DNA from: Asparagopsis taxiformis | Taxonomy: Eukaryota; Rhodophyta; Florideophyceae; Bonnemaisoniales; Bonnemaisoniaceae | DNA length: 64,000 nucleotides | NCBI GenBank assembly: GCA_030407315.1 | Contig: JALQPE010002521.1 | Location: 1-64,000, forward strand | Direction: 5' to 3' | Translations under genes and position numbers: made by a program | Shown here: piece by piece, positions 21,421-32,399 of the stretch | How the letters are laid out: each line of letters begins with the position of its first letter | Numbering within the stretch: position 1 is the first letter of the stretch | Notes under the pieces: model-generated | Database searches by the model: none | The model's input: only the letters and a program-made list of their open reading frames with translations | Told to the model about the DNA's origin: nothing

Positions 21421-21845
21421 TGGCTCGTTGCAAGAGGCCCGAAAACGACCCCGCGGTCCTTCGCGAAAGGGCCCTCCGCAGCCGACCAGCCAATCGGGCT
21501 TCCGCTTCCTCAGCCAATCAGGCATCTTCCTCGACAGGTGGCCTCCAAGTATTGGACGACCGCGCATCTCGACACATTCACCGCGTCGCAACCGACAGGA
21601 TCGAAAAACGCACTGTAAAGCCAGCGAAGTGTAAGCTCTGTGACCGCACCTTCACCTCTCGCAAGCAGTTGCTTATTCATAGGGGATCTAAGGGTCACAA
21701 AAACAAATTAGAGAAGACCGAGTTAGAGAAAAAACCCCTCCGCTGCGATATTTGCGACATAGACTTCAACAGCGTGCACAACTTCGACAACCACCAATTT
21801 GGTGACAAGCATCGCAACGCTAGGCGCAAAGCAGAGAATAAGTAG
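21421..21845 (+). CDS. Retrotransposon-borne double U1/JAZ-type C2H2 zinc-finger protein
   Basis: 141 residues, begun by an ATG made at the predicted splice junction (A of 21356 plus TG of 21421-21422). The frame itself contains no ATG. Two zinc fingers have exactly C-x2-C-x12-H-x5-H spacing: C71, C74, H87, H93 and C109, C112, H125, H131. This is the long-linker spacing of U1C/JAZ fingers, many of which bind double-stranded or structured RNA. The N-terminal 70 residues are Arg/Ser/Ala-rich. The stop is 75 nt before the gag-pol ATG. Such an accessory ORF upstream of gag-pol is unusual for Ty1/copia elements. It may bind the element's RNA, aid export or packaging, or interfere with host RNA silencing; none of this is shown. 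Confidence 0.75.
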
Positions 21846-21920
21846 TACAATTAAAGGGTAATTCATACGATCAATTGAAACAGATCTGAATTAATTGTTC
21901 CCTTGTACCAACTGTACATA

Positions 21921-24900
21921 ATGGCGACCCCATACGATGACAATCCTACTTGGGTCGCTCTTGGAAATCTCAATACGTGCAACGACATACAAAAATCGAT
22001 GACAGGAGCTGCCGCTGCCCTTATCACACTAGAACCACCTGAAGACGAGTTCGCCACCACCTTTTGCGAATTATTCCCCCCGCAATTCCTGTTCCATAGG
22101 GACTGCTTACCCAACACAGCTCTCTTCTCCCACATAAGAGCTATCTGCGACAGCAATGGTCACCGAATCCCGAGACGATCTGGCCTAATGATCGCAAAAG
22201 CTATAGCAGAGAAGATGTACCCTGATGACCTCAAGCGAGAAGCATTACAACTAATCTCAGATTCTCGAAAGGACACTAGTCAGCCCGTCATTGTCACTTC
22301 CACAGATCGTGAGCCGGCACCACCGCAACATACTTATAATACGCCGGACATATCGCGTAAGGTTGACGATACCGCTCGTCACTTCTCAGAGAAACAGAAG
22401 TACAGTGGTATCCTTGGCGAGAATCCTAGTCTCCCAGAAACAAAAAACGCCTACCTGACATACTGTCATGACAAAAGTTTTTCTCCATCAGAAAAAGTAC
22501 AACTTGTCCATTATGCCTTACGTGGACCGGCTTGGACGTTCTGGTCCAGTCACATCCGAGATAACCCTGCTATCACTCAAATAGGCTCCGTATTCGATTC
22601 TCTCACGAACAAATTCGATACTGCGACTCACCAGAAGCAGATTGACCATATCATATCGTCACTGTCGATGAAAGAAACTGCCCATAAGTTACAATGCGGA
22701 ACTGTCCAAGCACTCGGACACATATACAACGAAATAGACCGGCTCAACCCCCAAGGGACAAAATCTAAACGTGGTGAAGTTTTCAAAACTGAACAACTCC
22801 TCCACGTAGTAGATAACTTCGAGTGGGCCCAGAATGCTAAGAAACGAACTCTTGGAGAGAACTTATCATTCGCACAGATATACTCCGAGCTATCTAGTTC
22901 AGCTTTACTCTGGGAAGAGTCCCAGCGAAAGAAGGGTTTAGATACGTCTATCACTAGTGACCACAGTCACTTTGCCGACCATATGACTTCCATTCACTAC
23001 GGTGCTAGGTATGCCAACCCGCACCATAAGCGTCACACCCGAAACTCAAGTTTCAAAAATCGCAACAAATCAGAAGTCACGTGCTACCGCTGTTATAAGA
23101 AGGGGCACTACGCATTCAACTGTCGAGAACAGAAACGCATGACTATGAACGACGCCGTGCGCAGCAGAATCCGAAACCAACATGAACATCCCGTCCAAGC
23201 TGCTGCCAAAATCCTCTTCGAGCTGACTGAACAATACGATGAGCATGAAGCAACCGAGGAACACAATAAGGATGACATAGCAGATGACACCTTCAATGAC
23301 TTCTTGTCAAGCTGTATATCGGACGAGAACAATGATGCACCGTTACCGTTTGGAGATATAATTCCAGAACACGAACAGAACTATCTATCCAAAATCTTCC
23401 ATGTTCAAATACCAATTCAGAATCTCAAACGATATCTCAACAATTCTATCCATGCATTCAAGGGAGCATTATTTGACACTGGAGCAGAAAAGACGGTCAT
23501 TGGCGTAAACCAAGCCCGTGCCTATTGTAATGAAGCAGGGATACCCTTCGAACCCTTCAAATCAAAATCAAAATTCTCTTTTGGAAACTACTCCACTTCC
23601 TCCATCGGATGGATGAACATTATACTTCCCACACCATCTGGATTCAGTACCATTAGAACTGACATCATCCCTCAAGATATACCACTTCTAATAGGCCTCG
23701 ATTCACTGGATAAAAACAAATGGAACGTTCTTACTGTCGAGAATTCCCTTCAATCCGTCCCTGAAGGTTGGAATATACCTCTCTCACGTAAACTCGGACA
23801 CATCTACATGACTTGGAAAATACAGTTTAAGAATTTTTTCTCCAAAGCCCAGTTGACACGAATTCATAAACACATGTTCCACCCCAGCTCCAAGAAGCTA
23901 TATGAGTTTCTAAACAAAGCATCTCCAGAACAAATGACGACCGAAACAAAATCGCTTATCGAAGATATCACAAAAAGTTGCCACCCTTGTCAATCTTTCG
24001 CACCGAAAGCCATCACTTTTCAAATCAGAGACAACGACAATGTCAGATTCAACCAGGAAATCAAATTAGACCTGATGTTTCTGGACAGCAAGCCCGTATT
24101 ACACATAATCGACTCTGCAACCAACTTCAGCGCGGCAAGGTTCATCCCGAAACAAGACACAACCACAGTTTGGAACACTTTTCTACAAGCATGGGCTAAC
24201 TGTTACATTGGATTCCCAGAAAGCATGCTCACGGACCAAGGATCAGTCTTCGTATCCAAAGAATGGACAACGTCATGTCATTCATCAAACATAGACCTTC
24301 GTCACACAGGGACAGAATCCCACAACTCACTAGGGAATGGAGAAACTTATCATGCTATGCTACGACGCATTTACAACAAAGTCAGACTTGAACACCCAGA
24401 TTTCTCTCCCGAACTCGTACTCTCGCTATCAACAAAAGCAATGAACGACACTGCAGGTCCCAATGGACTCGTGCCAACCCTTCTAGTATTCGGCGCCTTA
24501 CCGAACATACCGCATATCAAACCACAGTCAAAGTCACAACAGGAACGCCTTACAGCAATGAAGTCAGCAAGAAATGAATTTGCGAGAATCATCTCCTCTC
24601 AAAAATTGAATCGAGCTTTACGCAAAAACCCCCCTCCTTCCACAGACTTCGACATCAGTCCTGGAAACATGGTTTACGTATACCGAGAACGCTTTAAACA
24701 ATGGACAGGTCCTCATATTGTCATTAGCAACGACAGAAAACAGGTGCTGGTTGACCTCGGGGAAAGGCAAGGATCCCGACACTACAACATTTCAAGTGTC
24801 AAACCAGCACTATTCCCTTCCTCAAATCACTCTGAATCGTCGAAAATCTTCTTCACTGAAATAATTAACAAAGGGGACCCCCGCGAAAAACTTTTTGAAG

Positions 24901-26357
24901 ATGCGAAAAGAAAGGAAATTGAAGGACTCATCAATCGCGGAACTTTCAAAATTGTACTCCAAGAAGATTTACCCGAAAATGCAAATATAATACCCTCTCG
25001 TTTTGTACTCGCAATTAAGAATGGCGAAAACAACAAAGAAGTCCTCAAAGCTCGATTTGTCCTTGGAGGACATCGAGACAAAGAAAAAAGAACAATTGTT
25101 CACAATTCGACGACTCTGAAACAATCCTCAATCAGAATTCTCCTCGCCATGGCAAGCATATTCGGCTTCAAAATATGGTCCACCGACATTAAACAGGCTT
25201 ACCTACAGTCTGCATCTAAATTGAAGCGTGACGTTTTCATCAAGCCAAACATCATGGAGTTGAATCACGGAGAACTTCTACAAGTCATAAACCCTCTCTA
25301 TGGACTCACAGATGCTGGTGACTATTGGGGTGAAACATTGCATTCCCACCATGTTAAAGACTTACGAATGAAGCAGACTACAGGAGATTTCTCATTATTT
25401 TTCAAACATATCGGAAACAAACTCGTAGGAATGTCTGGATCTTACGTTGATGACATAATTCGTTGCGGAACGAATAAATTTGAACATTCATCACAACACA
25501 TGACCGCTTCTACCTTTGACACCAAAAAGCCCGAGAGAAATTCTTTTACCTTCACTGGACTACAAGTTAAAGACGGAAATTACTCAAAATCCTTATCGCA
25601 ATCAGAATATATCGGAAGACTTGAATTACTTAAATCCGATTGCTCTTTCGAAGACTTCCGATCCACGAGAGCAAAGTTGAACTGGTTAACGAACACTCGT
25701 CCGGACATAGCCTTCTCCGTTTCCAGATCTTCTACCGTCACCTCGAATACATTCCAGTCAAATCATATACGCGACATTAACCGCGTGATAAAACATTTGA
25801 AGAAAACGAAGTATCGCTCTCTTCGCTTCCCAAAACTTGATCAAGATTCACTGCGTATCACAACATACTCAGACGCATCATTCTCCAATAACGATGATAA
25901 TTCGTCCCAAATCGGATTCATAATATTACTCTCAGATGCCACGAACAATTGCGCTATTCTGAGGTACTCTTCATATAAATCCAGACGCATTGCCAGATCT
26001 TCTATGGCAGCTGAAACATTCGCTTTTGCTGATGCATTCGACGCTGCATATGCAATCAAGTTTGATCTTGAAAAAGTGTTAAACAAAAGTATCCCTCTTC
26101 TCATGTTGACTGATTCTAAGGCTCTCTTCGACGTCATTACAAGATCCAAATACACTACGGAAAAAAGGCTAATGATAGACATTGCAGCTGCACGTCAAGC
26201 CTACAACGAGAAAGAGATCAATAACATTGCCTTGATCAAATCCGAGTTTAACCCTGCCGATGGTCTAACCAAACTTGCATGCAATGAAGCTCTAAAACAA
26301 CTTTTGGAAACTCACAAGATCTCTCATCCCGTTGAACAATATGTGATCGAGCATTAG
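21921..26357 (+). CDS. Copia-3 gag-pol polyprotein
   Basis: 1,478 codons from ATG 21921, which is the first ATG in any frame for about 1.1 kb. Order: gag; CCHC knuckle CYRCYKKGHYAFNC near residue 387; protease LFDTGAEKT near 518; integrase zinc region H-H-C-C (CHPCQSF) near 690, acidic residues in IIDSATN (about 733), LTDQGSVF (about 770) and GNGETYH (about 800, variant of the usual QNGxxE); reverse transcriptase with SYVDDIIRCG near 1174; RNase H with YSDASFSNN near 1315. The integrase-RT order is copia-type, but motifs differ clearly from Copia-1, so it is a distant lineage. No frameshift or internal stop, so it is likely functional. Confidence 0.92.
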   Translation: MATPYDDNPTWVALGNLNTCNDIQKSMTGAAAALITLEPPEDEFATTFCELFPPQFLFHRDCLPNTALFSHIRAICDSNGHRIPRRSGLMIAKAIAEKMYPDDLKREALQLISDSRKDTSQPVIVTSTDREPAPPQHTYNTPDISRKVDDTARHFSEKQKYSGILGENPSLPETKNAYLTYCHDKSFSPSEKVQLVHYALRGPAWTFWSSHIRDNPAITQIGSVFDSLTNKFDTATHQKQIDHIISSLSMKETAHKLQCGTVQALGHIYNEIDRLNPQGTKSKRGEVFKTEQLLHVVDNFEWAQNAKKRTLGENLSFAQIYSELSSSALLWEESQRKKGLDTSITSDHSHFADHMTSIHYGARYANPHHKRHTRNSSFKNRNKSEVTCYRCYKKGHYAFNCREQKRMTMNDAVRSRIRNQHEHPVQAAAKILFELTEQYDEHEATEEHNKDDIADDTFNDFLSSCISDENNDAPLPFGDIIPEHEQNYLSKIFHVQIPIQNLKRYLNNSIHAFKGALFDTGAEKTVIGVNQARAYCNEAGIPFEPFKSKSKFSFGNYSTSSIGWMNIILPTPSGFSTIRTDIIPQDIPLLIGLDSLDKNKWNVLTVENSLQSVPEGWNIPLSRKLGHIYMTWKIQFKNFFSKAQLTRIHKHMFHPSSKKLYEFLNKASPEQMTTETKSLIEDITKSCHPCQSFAPKAITFQIRDNDNVRFNQEIKLDLMFLDSKPVLHIIDSATNFSAARFIPKQDTTTVWNTFLQAWANCYIGFPESMLTDQGSVFVSKEWTTSCHSSNIDLRHTGTESHNSLGNGETYHAMLRRIYNKVRLEHPDFSPELVLSLSTKAMNDTAGPNGLVPTLLVFGALPNIPHIKPQSKSQQERLTAMKSARNEFARIISSQKLNRALRKNPPPSTDFDISPGNMVYVYRERFKQWTGPHIVISNDRKQVLVDLGERQGSRHYNISSVKPALFPSSNHSESSKIFFTEIINKGDPREKLFEDAKRKEIEGLINRGTFKIVLQEDLPENANIIPSRFVLAIKNGENNKEVLKARFVLGGHRDKEKRTIVHNSTTLKQSSIRILLAMASIFGFKIWSTDIKQAYLQSASKLKRDVFIKPNIMELNHGELLQVINPLYGLTDAGDYWGETLHSHHVKDLRMKQTTGDFSLFFKHIGNKLVGMSGSYVDDIIRCGTNKFEHSSQHMTASTFDTKKPERNSFTFTGLQVKDGNYSKSLSQSEYIGRLELLKSDCSFEDFRSTRAKLNWLTNTRPDIAFSVSRSSTVTSNTFQSNHIRDINRVIKHLKKTKYRSLRFPKLDQDSLRITTYSDASFSNNDDNSSQIGFIILLSDATNNCAILRYSSYKSRRIARSSMAAETFAFADAFDAAYAIKFDLEKVLNKSIPLLMLTDSKALFDVITRSKYTTEKRLMIDIAAARQAYNEKEINNIALIKSEFNPADGLTKLACNEALKQLLETHKISHPVEQYVIEH

Positions 26358-26389
26358 TTGAACCGTCTTCGGACTTCCAGAGAGGGAAG

Positions 26390-26772
26390 TGTTCGTAGGC
26401 TACACTTGTTCGTAGGCTACACTATGTAGCCCACACTATTCAATCTACATAAAAGGTAGGCTACAATATGAATCAATTTGTAGGTAACACTATATTCCGT
26501 TTTTGGTCACTCAGACGGAAGTTCCTACACTATGCTACCTATGTTTTGAATTCGCTAGCCACCTAGGATTGTAGTTGTAGAAGCTAGAACTAGAATAAAT
26601 AGGCGACTTGCTCCGGAGCCGAGGCAAGATCATCCACCATCTTTACCATCAACAACCACCTCATCAACACGATCATCCCCCAGCGCGAGTATTCGCGATA
26701 CACCGGCGTACCGTGCGCCAATCAAAACCGAACACTTGTCATTTTTAATTTCGGGAATCGTTTTTCCCATCA
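26390..26772 (+). repeat. Copia-3 3' LTR
   Basis: 383 bp, with no differences seen by eye from the 5' copy; preceded by the purine tract AGAGAGGGAAG. Confidence 0.92.
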
Positions 26773-26777
26773 TTTGG

Positions 26778-27243
26778 ACCAGTGTGTGTTGAGTCATTGT
26801 GCCGGTACACGCGTTCGCCAGCCCGTGTACCGAAATGCTTGCAGCTGCATCATATATTCCACCAACTAATTGTTGCACGCATTTCTACATTCTCTATTCC
26901 ACTCTTGTTCTACACGTGCACCACTGTCGTAAGCACTCGAGTGTATCCTCCCGACTGAAAGAGTGGACCGGTCGGGGGTGATTACAAGCCTCCAGTCAGG
27001 GTGTTGTCACGATACGAAGATATTGGAGTGGACTGCGTGACGTCTTTGAATCCGGATTTGCATGGGACGCGTATCATACAATGATTGTAGTGCACCACCT
27101 TCAGTGGCCGTAGACGTTGTTCTTGCGATGCATCCCCTTTTTTTGTTGGTACTACCTAGTGGCGTCACACTACTGGACCATTGGCAAGTCAGGATATCAC
27201 AAACTGTTCCCCTTCAACTCTCGAAACAAACCACATAATTCTG
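26778..27243. other. No gene recognised
   Basis: Continuation of the sequence interrupted by Copia-3. Nothing recognisable on either strand. Confidence 0.35.
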
Positions 27244-27344
27244 TGTTACACTAAAAATAATTTCCCGGCTGCTCCCATTTGTTGTGCCTGCGCAGAAACT
27301 ACTGTAGAAGTGGCTTGTCACCAGATTACATAGATATCCCAACA
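27244..27344 (-). mobile_element. Solo LTR of the TGTTGGGATAT family, diverged
   Basis: 101 bp, TGTTACAC...ATCCCAACA, read on the minus strand as TGTTGGGATAT. It has a 5-bp target duplication TTCTG (27239-27243 and 27345-27349). It shares TGTTGTGCCTGCGCAGA with the LTRs at 29.4-29.8 and 36.0 kb but has extra bases and many changes, so it is an older insertion. Confidence 0.8.
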
Positions 27345-27743
27345 TTCTGTAATAAACCAAATTTGAAATTTTTGATCACCTGCCTGTTGAGCGTTACATA
27401 ATTGCTTCCGTTTCTGACTTCACTCTCATCAACAAACAATTGATCTGCAGCCAGCACATTAAAGCAGCTGCGAAATTGTTGACACAAACGTTGTTATCCT
27501 TTTTTTACCAGTAGTAGTACTCAGATGATTGAGCATATGTGCTTATCCCGAATCATTCCTTCCCATCCTCTGCATAAAAGACCTACTCAGACATGATTCA
27601 CTCTCTGGTACCACCCCCCCAACTCAAGACAGCTGCGCTTCTAAATGAAACTCTTCAACTTCATCATGTCCTGTTCACGTTCAAATCCTCGTCCACATTC
27701 ACGCACCCTCACCGTGCCAGGTGCTCCTCGTGAATCAGTCTAC
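27345..27743. other. No gene recognised
   Basis: Flank between the solo LTR and duplicated block B. Nothing identifiable. Confidence 0.35.
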
Positions 27744-30700
27744 CCTCCGATCTACTTTCCAGATATGCCCATTCTCCAACTCCCCCCGAGCATCAATGAA
27801 TGTGGCCCGGATGCTTGTGAGCAGCCTGCTATCTTTCAGTGTCGCTTTCGTACTTGGTTTCGTCGTGTCTTCTGCTACGCATGATCTCAACTCAAATCGA
27901 TGCAGTGTGCAATGTGCTCTTTTATGCCTTGTTTCCTATCATCTCGCCGGAGGTGTGGACTTGCCTCAGTACATAACGCTACTATCTTGCTTCCGTATAG
28001 TCGTTTTCTTGTTCCATATTGATTCCTTCTTCGAACAGCTCCTATAATTCGCTTCAGTTAGCAGAAGTGATTGTCAATCCCTGCAAAATGCAGAAACCTG
28101 TTGCCAATCTCACCGTTTGAAAGTGTCTCAGCAGTTGAACCACATATTCAGATTACCTCGAGTATTAAATCTTCTCACATCTGGCCAGTGCATTCACGTA
28201 GATGTAATACGCGCGTCACGAAAGGGATCAATGGTGCCCGCAAACTGAAACTAATTGTTCCGCCTTTCACGTAGAACCAGAGGACAGTGCATCTCGGCTG
28301 AGACCCAACTGGAGGATACTTCAGGCTCCTAACAACTCTCTCTTATCACACTGCAATACTCAATCAAACCCCGTTCCCAATTGCACCGGAATCACAAGGG
28401 AGCTCGCCCATCTCACAAAGTCACTTCCATCCAAAAGCCAAGCTGTCGGCGCATCGGAGTCGCTAGTTCGTTGCATGCTTCGCAGAAGATATCTCCGAAT
28501 TTTCGTCGTCATGGGAACCTCAACACTAGGTTTGTACGCAATGTACGAAAAGTTCAGACGTTGACCCGTTCGAAAGCCTGTTTCGCGAGCAAATACGTAC
28601 ATATCAGCGGTTCTGCCGTTCCAGCCAGCATGTCACCGCTGATCTGTTCCGCATAATAAATAGCACTATTTCCCACAAACTTGACGTCCACTCGCAGAAG
28701 CACCGTGAGAAAATTATATAGCAGATATTGCAACAACAAACGGAGGTGTAAGTCGATGATCAAGGCAGTGCTGAGAGCGAAGATTGCAGATGTGACACTA
28801 TCGCCGAAGTACGCGGAACGGAAATGAACGCTGAATGAGCTGATGCAGTTATTTCTTGGCGCGGTTCCGTGCCTGCTGCCAGGGGGAGATGCTCATTGTC
28901 CCGGCGTTCTACTGGTTGACACTGGATTACTGCAGAGATGAGGATTCGCTATCATCTGGGAACGACTCGGAAATCACACGCATCTAACAACACAAAGGCT
29001 ACAGAAGACATCTCCACAAACAGCAGGTACACAAGTCTCGACAGTCTGCCAGGTCGTCATGCTCCAACGAAATACGCATCCCCGCACTGAGCACAATGAC
29101 ATGCTGGACAGGTGACAAAATCAACTGTTAGATATGAGGTGGTACAAATGAGGTTGAGGAGACATGTCACGCGAGACGTATGGGCTGCCTGCCAAAGACA
29201 ATGCGCGATGACGGGTCATTCGGGTGTCGACGTAGGCTGGACTTGACATTGAATTTGTCGGAACATGGCCGGCGCACGACAGTGAATGAAGACTGAAGTG
29301 GAGAGCGGTCTGCGCGATGATCGAGGTCGCGAGATAAGCATGTCGGCAGTGAGTGCGATTGGGAGTTGAAGTGTCTGTGAAAGCGTTTAAAAATATGGAA
29401 AAAGTGTTAGACTATAAAGAATGTTGTGCCTGCGCAGACACTAGAGTTGGCATGTCGCCTGGTTATATGGATATCCCAACGGAGCGGAGCCGATTGGCCA
29501 GGGAGGAGATGAGGGATATGAATATCCCAACACGCCCCCGCTCCCTGGGCAAGCGGTGAAGCGGTAGGAGGCGTAGTAGCCTGAGGCGTTGGAGCCTGTC
29601 TTGAATAGATAAGAGTCTTGTTGTTGACTTGTCGTAGCGGGATTTGTCGTCGCTGTGAATTGATTGGCGGTAGTTGCGTCGCCGTGTTGAATAAATTATG
29701 ATGCAGCGGTGCTCGTGAGAATCGAACTCACGCAGTCCGGTTAGCGGTAACGGCCCATAACCTGTTAGACTATAAAGAATGTTGTGCCTGCGCAGACACT
29801 AGAGTTGGCATGTCGCCTGGTTATATGAATATCCCAACAAAAAGAGTGTCAAAAATTTAGGGAGATCGACATTTGAGACACTGAGATCAACATATACACT
29901 ACTGAATCGCGGGAGTGTCGGATCGTTGAATGTCACACACGACTCTTCACTCGGCCGTATGTACTTCAAGCTGACGAGTTTTGAGCCATTGTTGAGCGTA
30001 TTCACCGTGTGCGCAGCGGAGTTCAGGCGATGGTCGGAGTCCTGGGCAGCGCTTGTTTGGGATAGTTGAGCACGTTGATAGCGGATGTTTGACGCTGGCC
30101 AGCATGCAAAAAGTGTGCGCATCCATCCACCCGTCGCGCAGCGTCCACAGCAACATGTGGTCTGCAGCGGTAGTAGGTGAGCAATGCGCTCGATGCATTT
30201 ATTGCAACTGCATCTGACGGCAGATGCCGATTGCGTCACGTGACTAGAATTGTTATGTGTGTTCTTGTGTGGATACATGCGTTTGGCAGTTTTTCCAGAT
30301 GCATCGTGTATTCCACGCTGCGCAATACGTTCCATCAGCGTATCGTTGGACACATCCATCTGTGGGCTAAATCTAGTTCCACATGCGCTTCGCTCGCTCT
30401 TTTGTACTCTCAGCGCTGGTTGATATGCATTGCGCAGCATGATCTCAACACGTGCATCGTTGTTCCTCGAGAACGAATAGTTTATCCAGACTGCGTCAGC
30501 ACCGTTGGTCTTCTTAGCACCTCATTCAAGTACTACGAAGCATGATACTGAAACGTTATCCATGACCGTGTTTATTGATAAATGCTATAGTGGGACAAGT
30601 AGTCTATAATTGGTCATCGGTTTCACTGCGTCCCAAACTCCCACAACACTCCAGTTCCATGCTCGTATGGTCATCGGTACATACACACTACATGACCGTT

Positions 30701-31405
30701 TCATCTTCGACATCACCGCTCATCCAGTCTGTAGACCGACATTCCCATCGCTCCTACCCTCGCTGCTTCGCCCCTCCCATCCAACTCGATTGATCCAATG
30801 TTCCATTGTGGTAGAACACATCCGCAAACCCAACTGATCAGGTGCATTGGTGTGCTTCATCGTCGCCAGTTACTCAATTTAATATTTGTTGGGGACAAAC
30901 CGTCCCCGAACCGTGGACGCGCTTAATGTATTCTTCTTCCTGCCATCCCTAGCAATGCATTCAAGATGGGATATGTGCTGCCCTCTCTCTCACTGCGCTC
31001 GTTCATGTGCAAGTGCGCGAGGGATGGTTGCCAACATAAACTGTCTCTACCTCGTACCTGCATGCACCAGCTCATGCGATCCAGCCAATACAAACGCCAC
31101 TCCTACTGCCTCACTATGCACTTCACGTCTGCATAGAGCGCCATGAACGGAAGGAAACGTTCTTTCACTAAGTGCATCGTCATCTATTCAAGCATCCCTT
31201 CCAGTCATACGGCGATACAACCAAGCTGTCGCGACGCTCTCTTGGATGTGCGCGATACACAGCAATGAACTGCATTTCAAAGCAGATCAGGTTGTTGACC
31301 GCATCGCGATCAACCGCAGACTCTGCAATGCACACGCAGGTATCGAGTGCGATAGGTTGGCATGAATCGTTTGTGGCTTGACTGCGATTGTTCGCGACGC
31401 TCGAG
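27744..31405. repeat. Segmental duplication, copy B
   Basis: Same-orientation copy of 11523-14745, carrying the TRIM-1 insertion at 29405-29839 that copy A lacks. The filled and empty sites agree exactly with one 5-bp target duplication. From about 30640 on, identity to copy A falls noticeably. No convincing gene; a 277-codon minus-strand frame of copy A is broken here by the insertion. Confidence 0.9.
29405..29839 (-). mobile_element. Miniature LTR element (TRIM-1), 435 bp
   Basis: Minus-strand element in block B with target duplication AAAAG (29400-29404 and 29840-29844). The 5' LTR is 29763-29839 (77 bp, minus strand TGTTGGGATATTC...AGTCTAACA). The 3' LTR is best read as 29405-29532, because a purine tract (AGGGAGCGGGGGCG, minus strand) abuts TGTTGGG there. 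It then has about 51 extra bases relative to the 5' copy. The primer site GGTTATGGGCC lies at 29752-29762, followed by a T-arm-like GTGAGTTCGATTCTCAC. No ORF of its own. Same LTR family as the 5' LTR at 36017. Confidence 0.85.
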
Positions 31406-31460
31406 TTGGTCAAATGCCAACAACCATGCCGACGTATTAAGCTTGACATGCGGACGGGAA

Positions 31461-32340
31461 TTTGTAATTTTGGCAATTTCTATCGGAATACGCACTGAGG
31501 TAGTTGAGCATTACAAGGAACCAAGTAAACATTGCATCTTCAGAGTGGCAACGATGAGTGGCACGAGTGTGCATCTGTCGCTGATCGGTGTCTTGCAACA
31601 TGGGGCGCACGATGCAGATTAGATGTGGTCCGCGTGCGCTTCATCGACCTGTCTCCGGGCGCCGACGGGTAGAATCAGTTCATTTTCTCGTTTCCCTCCC
31701 ACCATCGTGCTTGTATCCTCAAGTGTTCATAGATTATTCGGGCAGCTACCGGGAGCCGCATCGGTAAAAGCTGCTGCACGCATTTGGGCTGAAGGACTAC
31801 ATACCTCGCACCCACCCAAGGCATCATTGCCGGATACAGTCTTTCGGCTGCGATTCATGGGGATTTGGCGTAATCGGCAATGGCAGCGACATGTTTGCCA
31901 CAATCGCAACGTGACTACACACTCGGACGACTTGGCCTCAACTGTTCGCAATATCGCCAGAACGTGGCAATAAATTGGGGACAGCGTCAATTCATGTCCC
32001 GCATCTGCCCGAGTTGAATGATTCAAATTAGATGAGTACACTATTCTATGCATCTGGCGATAGTGTACCCCATGGTACACTTTGTGCCATGCACCGTGAG
32101 GCAGTGTACACGAACCGTAGTCCCGGTATACGTTCCGGATGATACATGGACGACTACCCGAATACATCCAATAGAAACATAGTATGTTCAATCTCTGCAA
32201 ACAGGGTGCAGACACGTGGACGCCTTCCGACACGTCATAATGGCCCTTCAGCATGAGTTGGAACCGAGATATTTTACGATACTCCCAGTTCTGCCTCTAA
32301 TTAATACGCCTCCTCCCTCTTATACAGATGTATACTCGGT
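31461..32340. repeat. Dispersed repeat upstream of the NB-ARC gene, copy 1
   Basis: Parts of this stretch recur at 41280-42870 in the same orientation: 31461-31680 against 41280-41500, and 32025-32340 against 42540-42870 (shared CACCGTGAGGCAGTGTACAC and AAACAGGGTGCAGACACGTG). Short frames occur, with none convincing. Confidence 0.8.
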
Positions 32341-32399
32341 GGCAGCAATGCGCTATCTCGTTCCCTGTCTCGCAACTTGCTGAGCAAACTGTTCCTATC

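Larger units (their letters stand above)
20648..26772 (+). mobile_element. Ty1/copia-type LTR retrotransposon Copia-3, complete
   Basis: 6.1-kb element with identical-looking 383-bp LTRs (20648-21030 and 26390-26772), TGTTCGTAGG...TTTCCCATCA, and target duplication TTTGG (20643-20647 and 26773-26777). A purine tract AGAGAGGGAAG abuts the 3' LTR. The interior has a 38-A homopolymer (21153-21190), a predicted intron, a separate zinc-finger ORF and an intact gag-pol frame. Near-identical LTRs and open frames suggest recent insertion. The sequence after the 5' LTR (CTTGCAAGTCCGGGG) is not the half-tRNA site used by the other elements. Confidence 0.93.
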
